NCBI GenBank assembly: GCA_035578905.1
Contig: JAQJVL010000029.1
Coordinates: forward strand, 3,742,668 to 3,806,667
Length of the DNA stretch: 64,000 nt
From: Stictocephala bisonia
Lineage: Eukaryota; Arthropoda; Insecta; Hemiptera; Membracidae
Reading direction: 5' to 3'
Within the stretch, counting starts at the first letter, position 1. Every line of letters starts with the position of its first letter. The notes under the pieces were generated by a model that saw nothing but the letters and a program-made list of their open reading frames with translations, had not been told where the DNA came from and did no database searches. A program made the position numbers and the translations under genes. Shown one piece after another: positions 23,401 to 30,375 of the stretch.

Positions 23401-23544
23401 CAGTATACCTGCATCCCTGCTGCTGCAGTTCCGTCATGTCGCATTGCACTTGACACTCAACTCACCTATGTGACCAAGAGAGCAAATCTCTTCCCTGAAA
23501 TCATTGATAGGATAATCTTCCTTAATGCCAACCACTCCTTATGA
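2310..23544 (+). CDS. Domesticated hAT-transposase-like (ZBED-type) gene, five exons in the window, 5' end missing
   Basis: Exons at 2310-2444, 3611-3817, 4616-4773, 11388-11599 and 23213-23544 join with matching phases (0, 0, 2, 1) to 1044 bp, which is 347 codons plus a stop. The order matches the C-terminal half of ZBED/hAT proteins: a helical L-R-K-C-R block, then S-T-Y-S-M-L-E, then E-P-F-K, then L-D-P-R-F-K, then a hAT dimerisation region with P-M-A-W-W and Y-T-C-I-P. In active hAT transposases V-P-S is followed by E-R-x-F-S. Here it is C-R-I-A-L, so the conserved Glu is absent. Together with the real introns this argues for a host gene and not a live transposon. ZBED-family members act as nuclear DNA-binding regulators, but the role of this one is unknown. 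The BED finger and the first catalytic blocks must lie left of the window. Exon 4 is duplicated (16247-16458). Confidence 0.85.
2445..3610. other. Intron of the ZBED-like gene
   Basis: AT-rich intron starting GTAAGC and ending TTTTGCAG. A 120-codon open frame on the minus strand (3002-3364) has no recognisable domain and low-complexity composition. It may be chance or a decayed TE, so I do not call it a gene. Confidence 0.7.
3611..3817 (+). CDS. ZBED-like gene, exon 2 of the window
   Basis: This exon has 69 codons in phase 0, running from L-E-D-T-P to L-E-P-F-K. It holds the S-T-Y-S-M-L-E-A-V motif and the E-H-D-W-S-L-I-E-D helix, both characteristic of the hAT catalytic region in ZBED proteins. 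The donor is AAG|GTCAGC, a non-optimal site. Its last 12 bases are the start of the 88-bp tandem repeat that follows. Reading through the donor gives a stop within about 15 codons. Confidence 0.85.
3806..4440. repeat. 88-bp tandem repeat copying the exon-2 splice donor
   Basis: Units start at 3806, 3894, 3982, 4070, 4158, 4245 and 4333, followed by a degraded partial copy. Each begins GAACCATTCAAGGTCAGC, that is, the last 12 exon bases plus the intron start, and continues through TACATACAGAGTACTTC and CAATGCATCCATAT. The first unit overlaps the real exon end, so the array presents about seven look-alike donors. In unit 2 the donor context is AAAGTCAGC, and in unit 7 the exon side is CGAG. The period is not a multiple of three. 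Confidence 0.9.
4616..4773 (+). CDS. ZBED-like gene, exon 3 of the window
   Basis: The acceptor ATGTTGCAG opens 158 bp encoding V-T-V-M-T-L-S-E-E-R-N-P-L-V-S and then W-Q-L-L. Joined to the previous exon this gives E-P-F-K-V-T-V-M-T-L-S, the usual ZBED sequence around the E-P-F-K block. The donor GAAAA|GTAAAT leaves phase 2, which matches the next exon. Confidence 0.85.
4774..5400. other. Intron of the ZBED-like gene, AT-rich
   Basis: This is the first part of a 6.6-kb intron. It contains no recognisable element. Short open frames on both strands have no domain or splice support. Confidence 0.6.
5401..5548. repeat. 74-bp tandem duplication
   Basis: Two almost identical units lie head to tail. 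Each starts TTTCCAATAATACAAGGTTG and ends in ATTATATTATTGTAA. One clear difference is TTTGATGG against TTTTATGG. It is a small recent local duplication inside the intron. Confidence 0.85.
5582..6303. mobile_element. MITE with 19-bp perfect terminal inverted repeats
   Basis: TAGCCACAGAATATCTTGA at 5582-5600 is matched exactly in reverse complement at 6285-6303. If the outer TA on each side is the target duplication, the element is about 718 bp with TIRs beginning GCCACAG. No transposase remnant is visible inside. The interior is less AT-rich near both ends. The superfamily is not assigned, although TA flanks would fit a Tc1/mariner-like origin. Confidence 0.7.
6310..6500 (+). repeat. SINE-like repeat, partial (3' part)
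   Basis: It shares the modules TTGGATTCCACGTAAAGCTG, TTGCCCTGGCTATTGGGCT and CGCCCATATCTTGAC with the other copies in this window (12 kb, 17 kb, 22.7 kb, 24 kb, 51 kb, 58.7 kb, 60 kb and 60.9 kb). The 5' head is missing. The open frame beginning at 6378 is a chance fusion of this repeat with the LINE that follows. Confidence 0.75.
6510..7831 (+). pseudogene. Non-LTR retrotransposon (LINE) reverse transcriptase remnant
   Basis: Translation shows R-P-I-A-L-L-P-S-I-E-K-V-F-E-K, then I-D-L-M-K-A-F-D-T-I-N-H, then G-V-P-Q-G-S-N-L-G-P-I-L-F-N, then W-G-Y-A-D-D-I. These are the ordered fingers and palm motifs of a LINE reverse transcriptase, and the catalytic A-D-D is present. After 7076 the frame breaks several times but C-terminal LINE sequence continues to about 7828. 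The endonuclease half is missing, so it is 5'-truncated. A mariner is inserted directly at its 3' end. Confidence 0.85.
8310..9948 (-). mobile_element. hAT element nested in the mariner, 8-bp target duplication CATTGCAG
   Basis: The ends are CAGGGGTGCA and TGCACCCCTG. The 8-bp CATTGCAG occurs on both sides (8302-8309 and 9949-9956), which is the hAT signature. At 1639 bp it is too short for a full transposase gene. The duplicated mariner at 14.8 kb has a single CATTGCAG at the same place, so it shows the pre-insertion state. A 277-codon minus-strand open frame lies inside. Confidence 0.92.
8982..9815 (-). CDS. Open frame in the nested hAT element, function not recognised
   Basis: The frame encodes 277 residues without a stop, with a highly charged middle part (E-E-D-D-L-S-E-Y-E-A, then many Lys/Glu). 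This suggests helices but no catalytic motif. Because it lies wholly between hAT TIRs it is most likely the remnant of the element's own coding region or captured sequence. No hAT D-D-E block, zinc finger or dimerisation motif could be identified. It could be a truncated N-terminal or accessory ORF. Expression is unknown. Confidence 0.5.
   Translation of the reverse strand: MVKCNISNILLFDVLKNMKTELIEGFVSPKHFPTLSKEVKLLKHNLFHDCALVNDNKLATTRSQEVQADKSFDEEDDLSEYEAFKGSRDKLSTFLKILIEKLELRITEPAIVKDMKTCFSTTSLLDGDFDSNVSVSLKKLVAWVNENRGKNFENDVVLAQLKNMKIQLCQHFDQKVGLQIEEGQEENDLKNKIKRIELEKKLMNTLFTDRRIFTDHEEVLYILENCLKTCSEAVCETLGSVIGNHLHNRNIKHDSLYHEVFISWNGPPVHSSSHLLK
10780..11387. other. Intron sequence of the ZBED-like gene
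   Basis: Ordinary AT-rich intron between the mariner and exon 4, ending in the acceptor TGTTGTAG. It is duplicated at 15639-16246. Confidence 0.7.
11388..11599 (+). CDS. ZBED-like gene, exon 4 (first copy)
   Basis: This 212-bp exon enters in phase 2 (AA|G) and leaves in phase 1 (TCAG|GTATAC). It encodes K-Y-S-D-V-E-L-N-Q-L-L, then T-T-L-D-P-R-F-K, the hallmark that precedes the linker to the dimerisation domain in ZBED proteins, and ends in a basic K-K-K-P-R stretch. Its phases fit exon 3 upstream and the last exon downstream. Confidence 0.88.
11895..12215 (+). repeat. SINE-like repeat, partial
   Basis: Starting near TTAATACCGACACGGCGTCT, it contains GTCTGGGGTGTCCATGTTGG, GGTTCGGATTCCACGTAAAG and the shared 3' module ending CGATCGGCGTCTTA. 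The 5' head is absent. It lies in the intron after exon 4 and is present again in copy 2. Confidence 0.8.
12283..14533 (-). pseudogene. LINE copy 1 (3' part of ORF2, truncated by the duplication junction)
   Basis: The minus strand gives I-Y-L-D-L-A-K-A-F-D-R-V-D-H, then Q-S-G-V-P-Q-G-S-N-L-G-P, then L-L-F-A-D-D-L-K-L-F, and a C-terminal region ending K-K-K-I-K-S-S-L-A. These are reverse transcriptase motifs of a Jockey/CR1-type LINE. Frameshifts occur near 13456-13540 and 12964-12983. The 3' tail is the A-rich run (T-rich on +) near 12283-12300. The upstream half stops abruptly at 14533, the duplication breakpoint, and is found only in copy 2. Confidence 0.88.
14536..15638 (-). pseudogene. 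Mariner-like element, copy 2, truncated, hAT-free
   Basis: This is the 3'-truncated duplicate of the mariner. The right TIR is intact and followed by TA at 15639. The minus-strand transposase reads M-E-T-S-L-T-V-A-A-S at its start. R-S-G-R-P-A-T-S-H-E-N-N then follows in another frame, so at least one frameshift separates them. F-L-D-N-P-L-P-D-T-A and Y-S-P-D-F-A-P-S-N are present, and the C-terminus is lost at the duplication junction. One copy of CATTGCAG at about 14807-14814 marks the empty hAT target. Confidence 0.88.
16247..16458 (+). CDS. ZBED-like gene, duplicated exon 4 (second copy)
   Basis: The same 212 bp, acceptor and donor occur as in the first copy, and the encoded peptide is identical. 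The only base difference noticed is silent (CTT to CTC, Leu, near the end). Because the exon enters in phase 2 and leaves in phase 1, splicing copy 1 to copy 2 shifts the frame and meets TAA within seven codons. Only one of the two can be used in a coding transcript. Confidence 0.85.
16762..17075 (+). repeat. SINE-like repeat, partial (duplicate of the 12-kb copy)
   Basis: Same sequence as at 11895-12215 apart from scattered substitutions (for example GATTCCATG against GATTCCACG). It belongs to the segmental duplication and is not an independent insertion. Confidence 0.8.
17586..19283 (-). pseudogene. LINE ORF2 reverse transcriptase region (copy 2)
   Basis: Overlapping minus-strand frames 19283-18990, 19032-18808, 18652-17996 and 18050-17586 make up the RT and C-terminal domain. 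Landmarks are T-P-I-F-K-S-G, N-H-R-P-V-A-V-L-S, V-P-Q-G-S-N-L-G-P, F-A-D-D-L-K-L-F and a C-terminal thumb with R-R-N-C-L-S-D-L-P. Each break is a small indel. Confidence 0.85.
19506..20455 (-). pseudogene. LINE ORF2 endonuclease region
   Basis: M-S-N-F-K-G opens ORF2. Endonuclease landmarks are Q-N-V-R-S-L-R-S-K, V-L-A-L-T-E-T-N-L, S-S-G-G-G-I-L-I-A-V, V-V-Y-I-R-P and, after a frameshift near 19990, N-L-P-V-S-G-I-Q plus T-L-D-L-V-I-S-N. This is the APE-type nuclease that nicks target DNA for reverse transcription. The break near 19990-20000 disrupts the reading frame. Confidence 0.85.
20579..21456. repeat. 33-bp tandem array inside the LINE (about 26 units)
   Basis: Units of about 33 bp read GGCAACAAGTATATAAATAA then TAACAAATGCATC, with frequent small changes, two truncated units and a locally expanded block. 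The array sits between LINE ORF1 and the start of ORF2. Because 33 is a multiple of three, the minus strand stays open over long stretches and gives peptides of the type I-I-Y-I-L-V-A-D-A-F-V. Confidence 0.9.
21607..22190 (-). pseudogene. LINE ORF1 protein remnant
   Basis: A coiled-coil-like start (N-N-T-E-D-I-K-E-I-K-K-E-Q) is followed by stop codons near 22070. V-N-S-L-T-Q-E-I-N-S-M-E-Q-Y and R-S-N-L-V-I-Y-G-V-P-E-E-K-N then enter an RRM-like region with P-R-P-I-I-I-K-F. LINE ORF1 proteins of this shape bind RNA and coat the retrotransposon RNP. The very start is cut off by the hairpin at 22173-22218. Confidence 0.8.
22173..22218. repeat. Hairpin with 19-bp perfect arms at the LINE/array junction
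   Basis: GTATTTGCATAATTGTATT at 22173-22191 pairs perfectly with 22200-22218, leaving an 8-base loop. It lies exactly where LINE ORF1 sequence ends and the 36-bp G-rich array begins. Confidence 0.85.
22225..22512. repeat. 36-bp G-rich minisatellite array (G-rich strand on +)
   Basis: About eight units of 36 bp are of the form ACCACTGTACGTGTATGGGT followed by GGGCGGGTGGGTCAAT. Several contain GGGTGGGCGGGTGGG (for example 22286-22300), a canonical G-quadruplex motif. The same unit, reverse complemented, occurs near 30.4-31.5 kb and 34.8-35.0 kb. Confidence 0.92.
22626..22770 (-). repeat. SINE-like repeat, partial
   Basis: Reverse orientation of the shared 3' module: AATCGTCAAGATATGGACGA, AGTGTAGTCATAGTTACTAA and TATTTATTAATAGC. 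It has diverged and lacks the 5' head. Confidence 0.65.
22771..23212. other. End of the last intron of the ZBED-like gene
   Basis: AT-rich sequence ending in the acceptor ATGTGTAG before the terminal exon. Nothing else is recognised. Confidence 0.7.
23213..23544 (+). CDS. ZBED-like gene, terminal exon with degenerate hAT dimerisation domain
   Basis: The exon is entered in phase 1 (G|GT) from exon 4, and the stop TGA is at 23542-23544. The peptide contains N-L-E-L-V-Q-Y, P-M-A-W-W, L-A-A-Q-Y-T-C-I-P, V-T-K-R-A-N-L and I-I-F-L-N-A-N, the C-terminal hAT dimerisation block of ZBED proteins. Where transposases have V-P-S-E-R-x-F-S this has V-P-S-C-R-I-A-L, so the conserved Glu is lost. It probably still mediates dimerisation, but not transposition. 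Confidence 0.88.
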
Positions 23545-23566
23545 ATTAAACTTCATACACTGTAAA

Positions 23567-23580
23567 AATAAAAAAATAAA
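23567..23580 (+). terminator. Polyadenylation signals of the ZBED-like gene
   Basis: AATAAA occurs at 23567-23572 and again at 23575-23580, 23-36 bases after the stop codon. This is a plausible poly(A) signal pair giving a very short 3' UTR. Confidence 0.6.
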
Positions 23581-23989
23581 CAGTGTAGCAACCATCTTGC
23601 TTTTTACAGTTCAGTACACCAAGTACTGTACTCTCTTGAGACTTAAAAACCTCCTGATACAAAACTAAACCTTTTTTCCCTACAACAGCAGCATTTATTT
23701 ACAGGAATTTCAATGCACAGGTCTAAACCCATTCAACTAAATTTATTTGGACATCCCAAGATTAGCTGTCCTAACTATTAGGCTAGCAAGAGGCCCAAAC
23801 TTAGTTGTCATTATGAAAAGTATTTCTAAGAATTGTGAAATTATTTTGTACATTTGCCATCAAGAAGTGTAGTTTGTTACAGCATGGCTTCATATTCAAG
23901 ACTTTATCTAAATCAATCCCAGTTAGAGCCAAGGGAATAACCTGCTGATCACATCTAATTAAATGCCAATGTGTCAAAACTCCTACAGC

Positions 23990-24275
23990 TCAGTTTGGAG
24001 TCCAAATCATGTAGTATTAGTCTAATTTTTAGCTAAATAACAAGCCTGACACTCAGTTCTCGGCTCTAGACAACAACCAAACCCTGGTTATCACCCAACA
24101 CGGACACCCCAGACTTCTCTAGTAGTATCCACATTGATTATAACCATTGAGCGGACACCATGTTGGTAAGAGAACTGAGAACAAAGCCTATCACCTACAA
24201 TATCCATCTATACTTATCCCAGCCCTCTAGTAGCTGGGTACTGAACTGTGTTACAGTGCTGGCTAGATGCCTAGA
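23990..24275 (-). repeat. SINE-like repeat, diverged
   Basis: In reverse orientation it shows TAGCTAAATAACAAGCCTGA, CACGGACACCCCAGACTTCT, GAGCGGACACCATGTTGG and GTAGCTGGGTACTG...TTACAGTGCTGG. This corresponds to the 5' and middle parts of the repeat seen at 58.6-61 kb. Confidence 0.75.
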
Positions 24276-24896
24276 TTGTTTATACTTCGGTATTATAGCC
24301 TGAATCATATTTATCCATCAAAATCACATTATAACCAACGGCAAGTAAATAAGGAATCATGAATACTATCTGATAAATCCACCTTAAGAATTAATTTGAA
24401 AAAGTGTTTTATTTAGAATTATACATCAACTTACAATGTTTAAGGTTTTATAATATTAACTTGTATTTTGGAAAGAAAGATGAACATAGCAAAGTCATTT
24501 ATTCAACATGAATATTATAAACTAGACCACATGTTCCTTTTTGAACTGGATCATGGGACTTAACCAGCTAAGAAATTAATTTAAACATTTAAACTCTTAG
24601 AAAATGTTAAGACTAGGATGAAACTATTTCATGAAAATACTGCAAAAGTCATGAACTGATTTTCAAATACAATTTAGCTTTTGTAGTATTCATCAGGTTA
24701 TTTCTCCACAATGAGTCCAAAGCGTGTAGTATTGGTGTGATATTACCTTAGTTTAGATAGTTAGTTCTGATAATTAAGTATCTTTCTGAACAAAGATGGG
24801 TTGAACGCCTTCCTCTTCATACATATTATGGCAAATGTTCACAATAATTTCAAATTCTCCATGAATAATTTTAGAATTAACACTACCCACCAGCTA
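24276..24896. other. Intergenic AT-rich sequence, nothing recognised
   Basis: No exon, TIR or known repeat is visible between the SINE and the pogo-like MITE. Confidence 0.5.
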
Positions 24897-25701
24897 CAGT
24901 GGAGTCCTGGTAATCTGAAATAATTTGGATCAAACCCATTGTGGATTACCGAATTTTTTGGATTAAACAGATTATTCTTAAAACGCTCTTTTGATTAAAC
25001 ATAACATAAATAATATGCCTAACATTAAATACAGTACTTAGGTTTTTAATGCAATAGTAGCCTATGATTATAAAAAGGAGAATGAGCCCTTTAATAGAAG
25101 AATACATTCAACTGAGACGTAAGGTCAAACACCGTTTTTCAAGACATTAAGTTGGAGTCACTAGCGGAAATGGAGTCATCAATGCTACTTGATTCCATTG
25201 CATTCGCCACTAAGCCATGTAATCAGCTGACTGAAGTCGTGTGCATATTTCTGGCATTCTACCTCAGACAGAACTGTATCCAATTCCCACAGTCAGTCTC
25301 TTATCAACACTTTAAACTCGTGTGTTTACGTATCTCAATTTTATTTTAACCAATAGATATGCCCTGGCTGCGTTTGATCTCACACTACACTAAGTAGAGC
25401 AACACCCTGACGCGACTCCAGAGGCTACCATGTTTTGAAATGATGGCATAATTTAGTTTCGAGGAATAGGAATTCTTCATTAAAGAAAAGAAATTTAACT
25501 GATATTTCCAAACCAAAGTAATGTTTTAAAAGTGTATTAAGAGTTAAATACTTGAAATAATATGTTCTTGTAAATTTTAGATATAAAGTAGTGGTTTTCA
25601 CAGTAACTGTATTATAAATATTGCAAGATCTGTTGTCAATATCTGTTTTGGATTAGGCGGATTTTCGAATTACTGAAGTTTGGATTAGCAGGACTCTACT
25701 G
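24897..25701. mobile_element. Pogo/Tigger-like non-autonomous element (TA target)
   Basis: The left end CAGTGGAGTCCTGGTAATC and the right end (reverse complement CAGTAGAGTCCTGCTAATC) form imperfect TIRs of about 19 bp with TA on each side. The CAGTRGAGTCC ends are typical of pogo/Tigger elements. At 805 bp it cannot carry a whole transposase. A 65-codon open frame at 25152-25349 may be a scrap of the original coding region. Confidence 0.82.
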
Positions 25702-25703
25702 TA

Positions 25704-27390
25704 TTTGTTTTACAAAAACAGGAAGTTTGTTACGGCTAAATAACGTTAAATTATGTAAATTAGCTTAAATATCAACACATATGTTTTATTTAGTAAAGTT
25801 TTATTATGTGTGGTATTTAGCTATACCACTTAAAAATAGAATTTTAAAATATAGGATATTTTCTATAGTTCATTTTGTAAATAATTACATATACATTCCA
25901 TTTTTGGAATGATATTTCAACAATGTATTATAACATGTATATATTATTTTGCCAATAAAAGAGTCAAAATAAGAGTGTAGTTTTATATTCCTGTAACTAA
26001 TATAATAATTGTTGTGTCATCAAGTTATATTTATATAGTTATCAAATTGTGTCTTAGCATGGACAAAAGTGATACATCACTTCTATTCAGTCCTTACTAA
26101 GTTCCTCCTCTTTTACTTGGACGCTAAGCTTTTTCCAAGAAGGGAATAAAAAATACTAATAAAATATATTTTTCAACCTAAGCAGGATTTGCACCTGTCT
26201 TCAATTGTATTTTACTGTAAAGCTTGATCTAGGAACTGAGTGTTGTAATTAAATAAGGATGAGTTTAATTGCTGAGTTTTGTGTTACTAATGAATAAAAG
26301 TTAGAAAGTTAAAAAAAAGACAGCAGGCAATTAATATACAAATGATATTCCTGCAAAAAAAAATCAAATGCTGAAAATTGTAATTGTTCATTTATTTTTA
26401 TTATTTAATTTATAATAAATCTGTACAATCAATCCACATACTTTATACCAACAAAGAAATCAAATTTAAATATTTATACACCTACAAAAAGCATGGAAAA
26501 AAAGATAAGAAATTCGATTGTTAGACAATACTGGTATTATCTGTGCAGATGACCAATTATCTCTTTCATTACTAAACCTATGGCCAAATGCATGTGCAAC
26601 TTTTCTGCAGTTGAAATGACTTCAGCTAAGATAAAGGGTTAACAGTTATAGTTAGATAAAATCTAATGTCAAACGGGATATTATTAAAACATTATTTTAA
26701 TTAAATCTGTTTGGATTGGATAAATATACAAGATAAGAACCATGATAACTATATGAAGATTGAAAATACTTAATTGTCATTTATTTACTTAATAAAATAT
26801 TGGTAAAGAAGAATTAAGTTCAAGGAAAGTATGGGAGTTAATTTGAAATACGGTTTTATTTAGAATGATACATCTTTTTTATCTAAGAAATTACTTAAAA
26901 TAGTCTCAATTTTATGACTTATAGTAAATTAAAAAACATTCATTGAAGAAGAGTGGTGATCATATGGGAAGGAAGCCAGTGTGTGCAGATCTATTTTTGA
27001 ATCAGTAGCAAATTTGAGTCCCTTCCAACAGCATGTTTGCCCGCACAGTCAGGGCTTTATTTGAGGCTACTTATTCCAAATCACAGGTATTAGTATAAAA
27101 TTGTTATCTTTAATTTTATTAAATAGTATTGAATGATCATTTTGTGAAACAATTTTAAAACACCTTTAATATTGTAGTCAATTTTTTCCTCAATCATAAT
27201 AGCTTTCAAAGTAGTTGTTTGTTTAATGAGTTTACTTATTTATTTTATTTATAACAGTGTTGTTAATAAACAACTAACTAATACATTAAAATGTAAAACT
27301 GTTCAATAACTACATGTAACATAAAGTGCTTTTGAGTTGAAGAAAAAAAGTTTCATATTTACCCTATTACCTTTTTTTTTGTTTAAATTT
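25704..27390. other. Intergenic AT-rich sequence, nothing recognised
   Basis: About 1.7 kb without a supportable exon or a repeat that I can name. Short open frames have no motif. Confidence 0.5.
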
Positions 27391-27394
27391 TTAA

Positions 27395-28241
27395 CCCTTT
27401 GTGCTCGAAAGGTCAGTACAGCTGGCCACACCCAGTCGCAGTCAGCTATGATTTGTTTTGTCATAATTTGTCCTCGGCGCTCGAATGGCCAGTACAGCTG
27501 GCCGACGTAGCGTCACTGGCGGGACGGCCGCCATTATCCTCTGCTTCCCTCTCCAACTCGTATTTGTTGTCAATGCCTACTGGATTAAATGGACAGTTTT
27601 GTTAAATGTTTTAAAGGGCAATAAATAATTTTTAATGAAAGCTACTAACACTAAGATATACATAGATTTATGAAATCATACTTGTAAATGAATAATACTA
27701 AATCATATAAATAAAAGTATTGTTAAAAAGGGCTTTACAATTATGTAAAAACTATAACATAGGACATTACACTTTTTTTTAATCTTTAAGTTTTTTAACT
27801 GAATGGTACTTATCAAAACATAGGCCCATATGAAGTCCTGAGTGATTTGTACATGTTTTACAATATGTACAATACAATACAATGTCGACCTACGAGCCGT
27901 TGCTAAGCAACTTTACTGTCAGGACTGTATTTGGCGGGAAAGAATTATGAATGAAATGTGGTTGTTTAGTTCAAGAATGTCCCGATTGGGTTCAGCACTA
28001 ACCAGACAACTCTAATCAAATACAGTATTAGAAAACAAAATTTGTTTGTAGCGGTCAGTGGTACTGGCCATGCGAGCATAACCCGGATTTTGACTTGGCC
28101 AGTACAGCTGGACATTCGAGCTGTGGGGACATTACACATACGATGTGAGCTCCCGGTTGCCAAGGAAATGGCGTTGGCCAGTAGAGCTGGCCATTCGAGC
28201 ACCGAGGACAAACTATAAATTACCAAATCGAGCACAAAGGG
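27395..28241. mobile_element. piggyBac-like MITE (TTAA target)
   Basis: The ends are CCCTTTGTGCTCGA on both sides in inverted orientation, and each is flanked by TTAA (27391-27394 and 28242-28245). Both the TTAA target and the CCC-starting TIR are piggyBac hallmarks. At 847 bp it has no transposase. Near both ends the palindromic motif GGCCAGTACAGCTGGCC or close variants recurs, often next to ATTCGAGC or GCTCGAA. Confidence 0.88.
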
Positions 28242-28245
28242 TTAA

Positions 28246-28740
28246 GCATAACCATTTTATATTAGTTACATATAATTAATACAAAGGTATAAAAAAGATA
28301 CAATTTTCATATTTACTAAACAAATAAACATACACAAGTATATCTGGATGCTAATTGTTTACAAGCTGTATAAACAGAACAAATAGTATGGCAATAATAC
28401 AGTGTTTACAAAATAATACAAGAGTTTTAATGCTTTTTTATATTTTCCCCATACAACTTACAATCATAATCAATGAATCAAATGAAAGAGCAACTCAAAC
28501 AGTTTTATTTGCTGCTGTCTGTGCACTTTCAATGTTTTTTCCACCATCTTTTAGAAAGCGCTAAAAAATAGGCGACTCGTAAACAGAAAGCTTTTTGAGT
28601 TCCGCAGTTTGAAAGACAAGACAGACCGCTGTGCAATGTGCATTCTGTATTAAATTGAGTAGTAATCCTTCAAGTCATAATAACTTCTGTAGATGACTGT
28701 TGTTTGAAAGTTATTTATTAGCATTGGATTGTTCATGATA
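28246..28740. other. Intergenic sequence, nothing recognised
   Basis: AT-rich. No exon or repeat is supportable. Confidence 0.45.
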
Positions 28741-28995
28741 TGTAGATAATATTTGGAGATTTCCAATGCTTTGAATGTTTAAGAAACAAACACGTTTCGA
28801 CAGGTATAACAAACTCCTGCCATCTTCAGGTGTACTTACTAACTTAACCTACATCTAAAACATTATTTTTTTATACCCTTAACCCATACTAAATCAGAAG
28901 ACATCTGAAGACGGCAGGAGTTGTTATACCTGTCGAAACGTTGTGTTTGTTTCTTAAACACTCAAAGCGTTGGAAATCTCCAAATATTATCTACA
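28741..28995. repeat. Long inverted repeat (about 93-bp arms)
   Basis: The arm 28741-28833 is matched by the reverse complement of 28901-28995 with only a few differences, around a loop of about 67 bp. The arms contain GTTTCGACAGGTATAAC and CTCCTGCC. An RNA from this locus would form a long hairpin. It is probably a foldback MITE next to the mariner relic that follows. Confidence 0.85.
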
Positions 28996-29009
28996 GATGG
29001 TATCACAGG

Positions 29010-29645
29010 TTTGAAAATACCAGCTGCCTTTACAAAGGAAAGAATACGGGAAGGCCAAGGGTTAGTGGTTGATGGGCCTCTCTATTTTTGAGAAGCCACT
29101 TTAACTGGTACTCCCTATCTTGATTCTGAACGACTATGGCTAATTCCTCATTTGGAAGAAGATAAACTTCAGAACATCATTTGGCAGCAAGATGATGCAC
29201 CCCCTCACTGCCATAACTCAGTACGCCAATGGTTGAATGTCACGGGATTGGCCCCAAAGAGCCTAATGACAGCTGTTCATTAATGAATAAGCTTGTTTCA
29301 CTTGGCCTCCATGTTCATTTGATCTGACGTTGTGTGATTTCTACCTTAGGGGCTTCATAAAAGATTGTGTGCATGTTCTACCTTTTTATTAGCTGACCTA
29401 CCTGTTTTAAGGAATAGGATTGAAGCATTTGTTGTCACAATCACGTCAGATTCATTGATCAAAGTTTGGGAAGAACTGAGGTTTCAACTTGATGTATATC
29501 ATGTGACAAATAGTACTTATATTGAACACTTCTGCACAAACAAAACTGTTTGAGCTGTAATTTCATTTGATGTATTTATTATAATTGTACATTTGATGTA
29601 AAATATACTACAAAGTGTTAAAAGTTCTTTATTTTGTGAACACCC
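29010..29645 (+). pseudogene. Tc1/mariner-family transposase relic
   Basis: Broken + strand translation shows V-D-G-P-L-Y-F, then L-I-P-H-L-E-E-D, then I-W-Q-Q-D-D-A-P-P-H-C, then W-P-P-C-S-F-D-L-T-L-C-D-F-Y-L-R-G-F, then a C-terminal run from A-D-L-P-V-L-R-N-R-I-E-A to Y-I-E-H-F. The Q-D-D-A-P-P-H and W-P-P-x-S-x-D-L blocks carry the second and third catalytic acidic residues of the DDE transposase. Several stops and frameshifts, including TGA near 29100 and indels near 29230-29300, show it is dead. Confidence 0.82.
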
Positions 29646-30375
29646 ACTATTTCATGAAAGCTAGGTTATATTATAGTTTAACGCTTATACATAATTGGCT
29701 TGTTTTAACATAAATATAATGTAAAATAATCATCTCATCAAACCAGATTCATATCTTGAAAATATATTATTAGAATTTTATTTATTTATAAATAATTTTA
29801 AAAATTTGATCTTTTCTGTTAACTCACTACTGCTTGATAAATATACTATTGATATAAAAACAGTTTGCCAATCATTTTTACATTCCTTATCTACTGGGAA
29901 TTCAATATCGCTGGACTTACCTTATCGCTTTCCACAGAGAGCGCATTCGGCGGTAAGTCATTCATTGGATTTACCAGTTTGTGATCAACTTTAGCAGTCA
30001 TGTAACCTAGCCTAACCGTAATTGCGATAAAAAGAGTAGTGGTAATGAAGTAACATAAAAAGTACTGTAGTAGTAGTGAATTAACAGAAAAGGTACAAAT
30101 ATTTATTAGAGAAACTGAAATAAATGTAACATGAAAAACAGAAATGTAATGTTCGAAAAACAAATAACAGTTATTATGAGTTCACAGAGACCACTCAATA
30201 ATTATAATGTTTTTAATTACTTTATAATACCTGACTTAACAATAGCTGTGTTATCTTGGCAGTAATGGCATTTACAATACATATACTTTAAACTTCGATG
30301 TTTTTAGTATTTAAAAACATCATTTATGTAGGCCTTTGTAGTTGCTCTTGGTTTAAATTAAACCTCTTCAAGGAG
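29646..30375. other. AT-rich sequence before the large minisatellite
   Basis: No exon recognised. The missing first exon of PDHA could lie here or further upstream, but I see no candidate that I can support. Confidence 0.4.
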
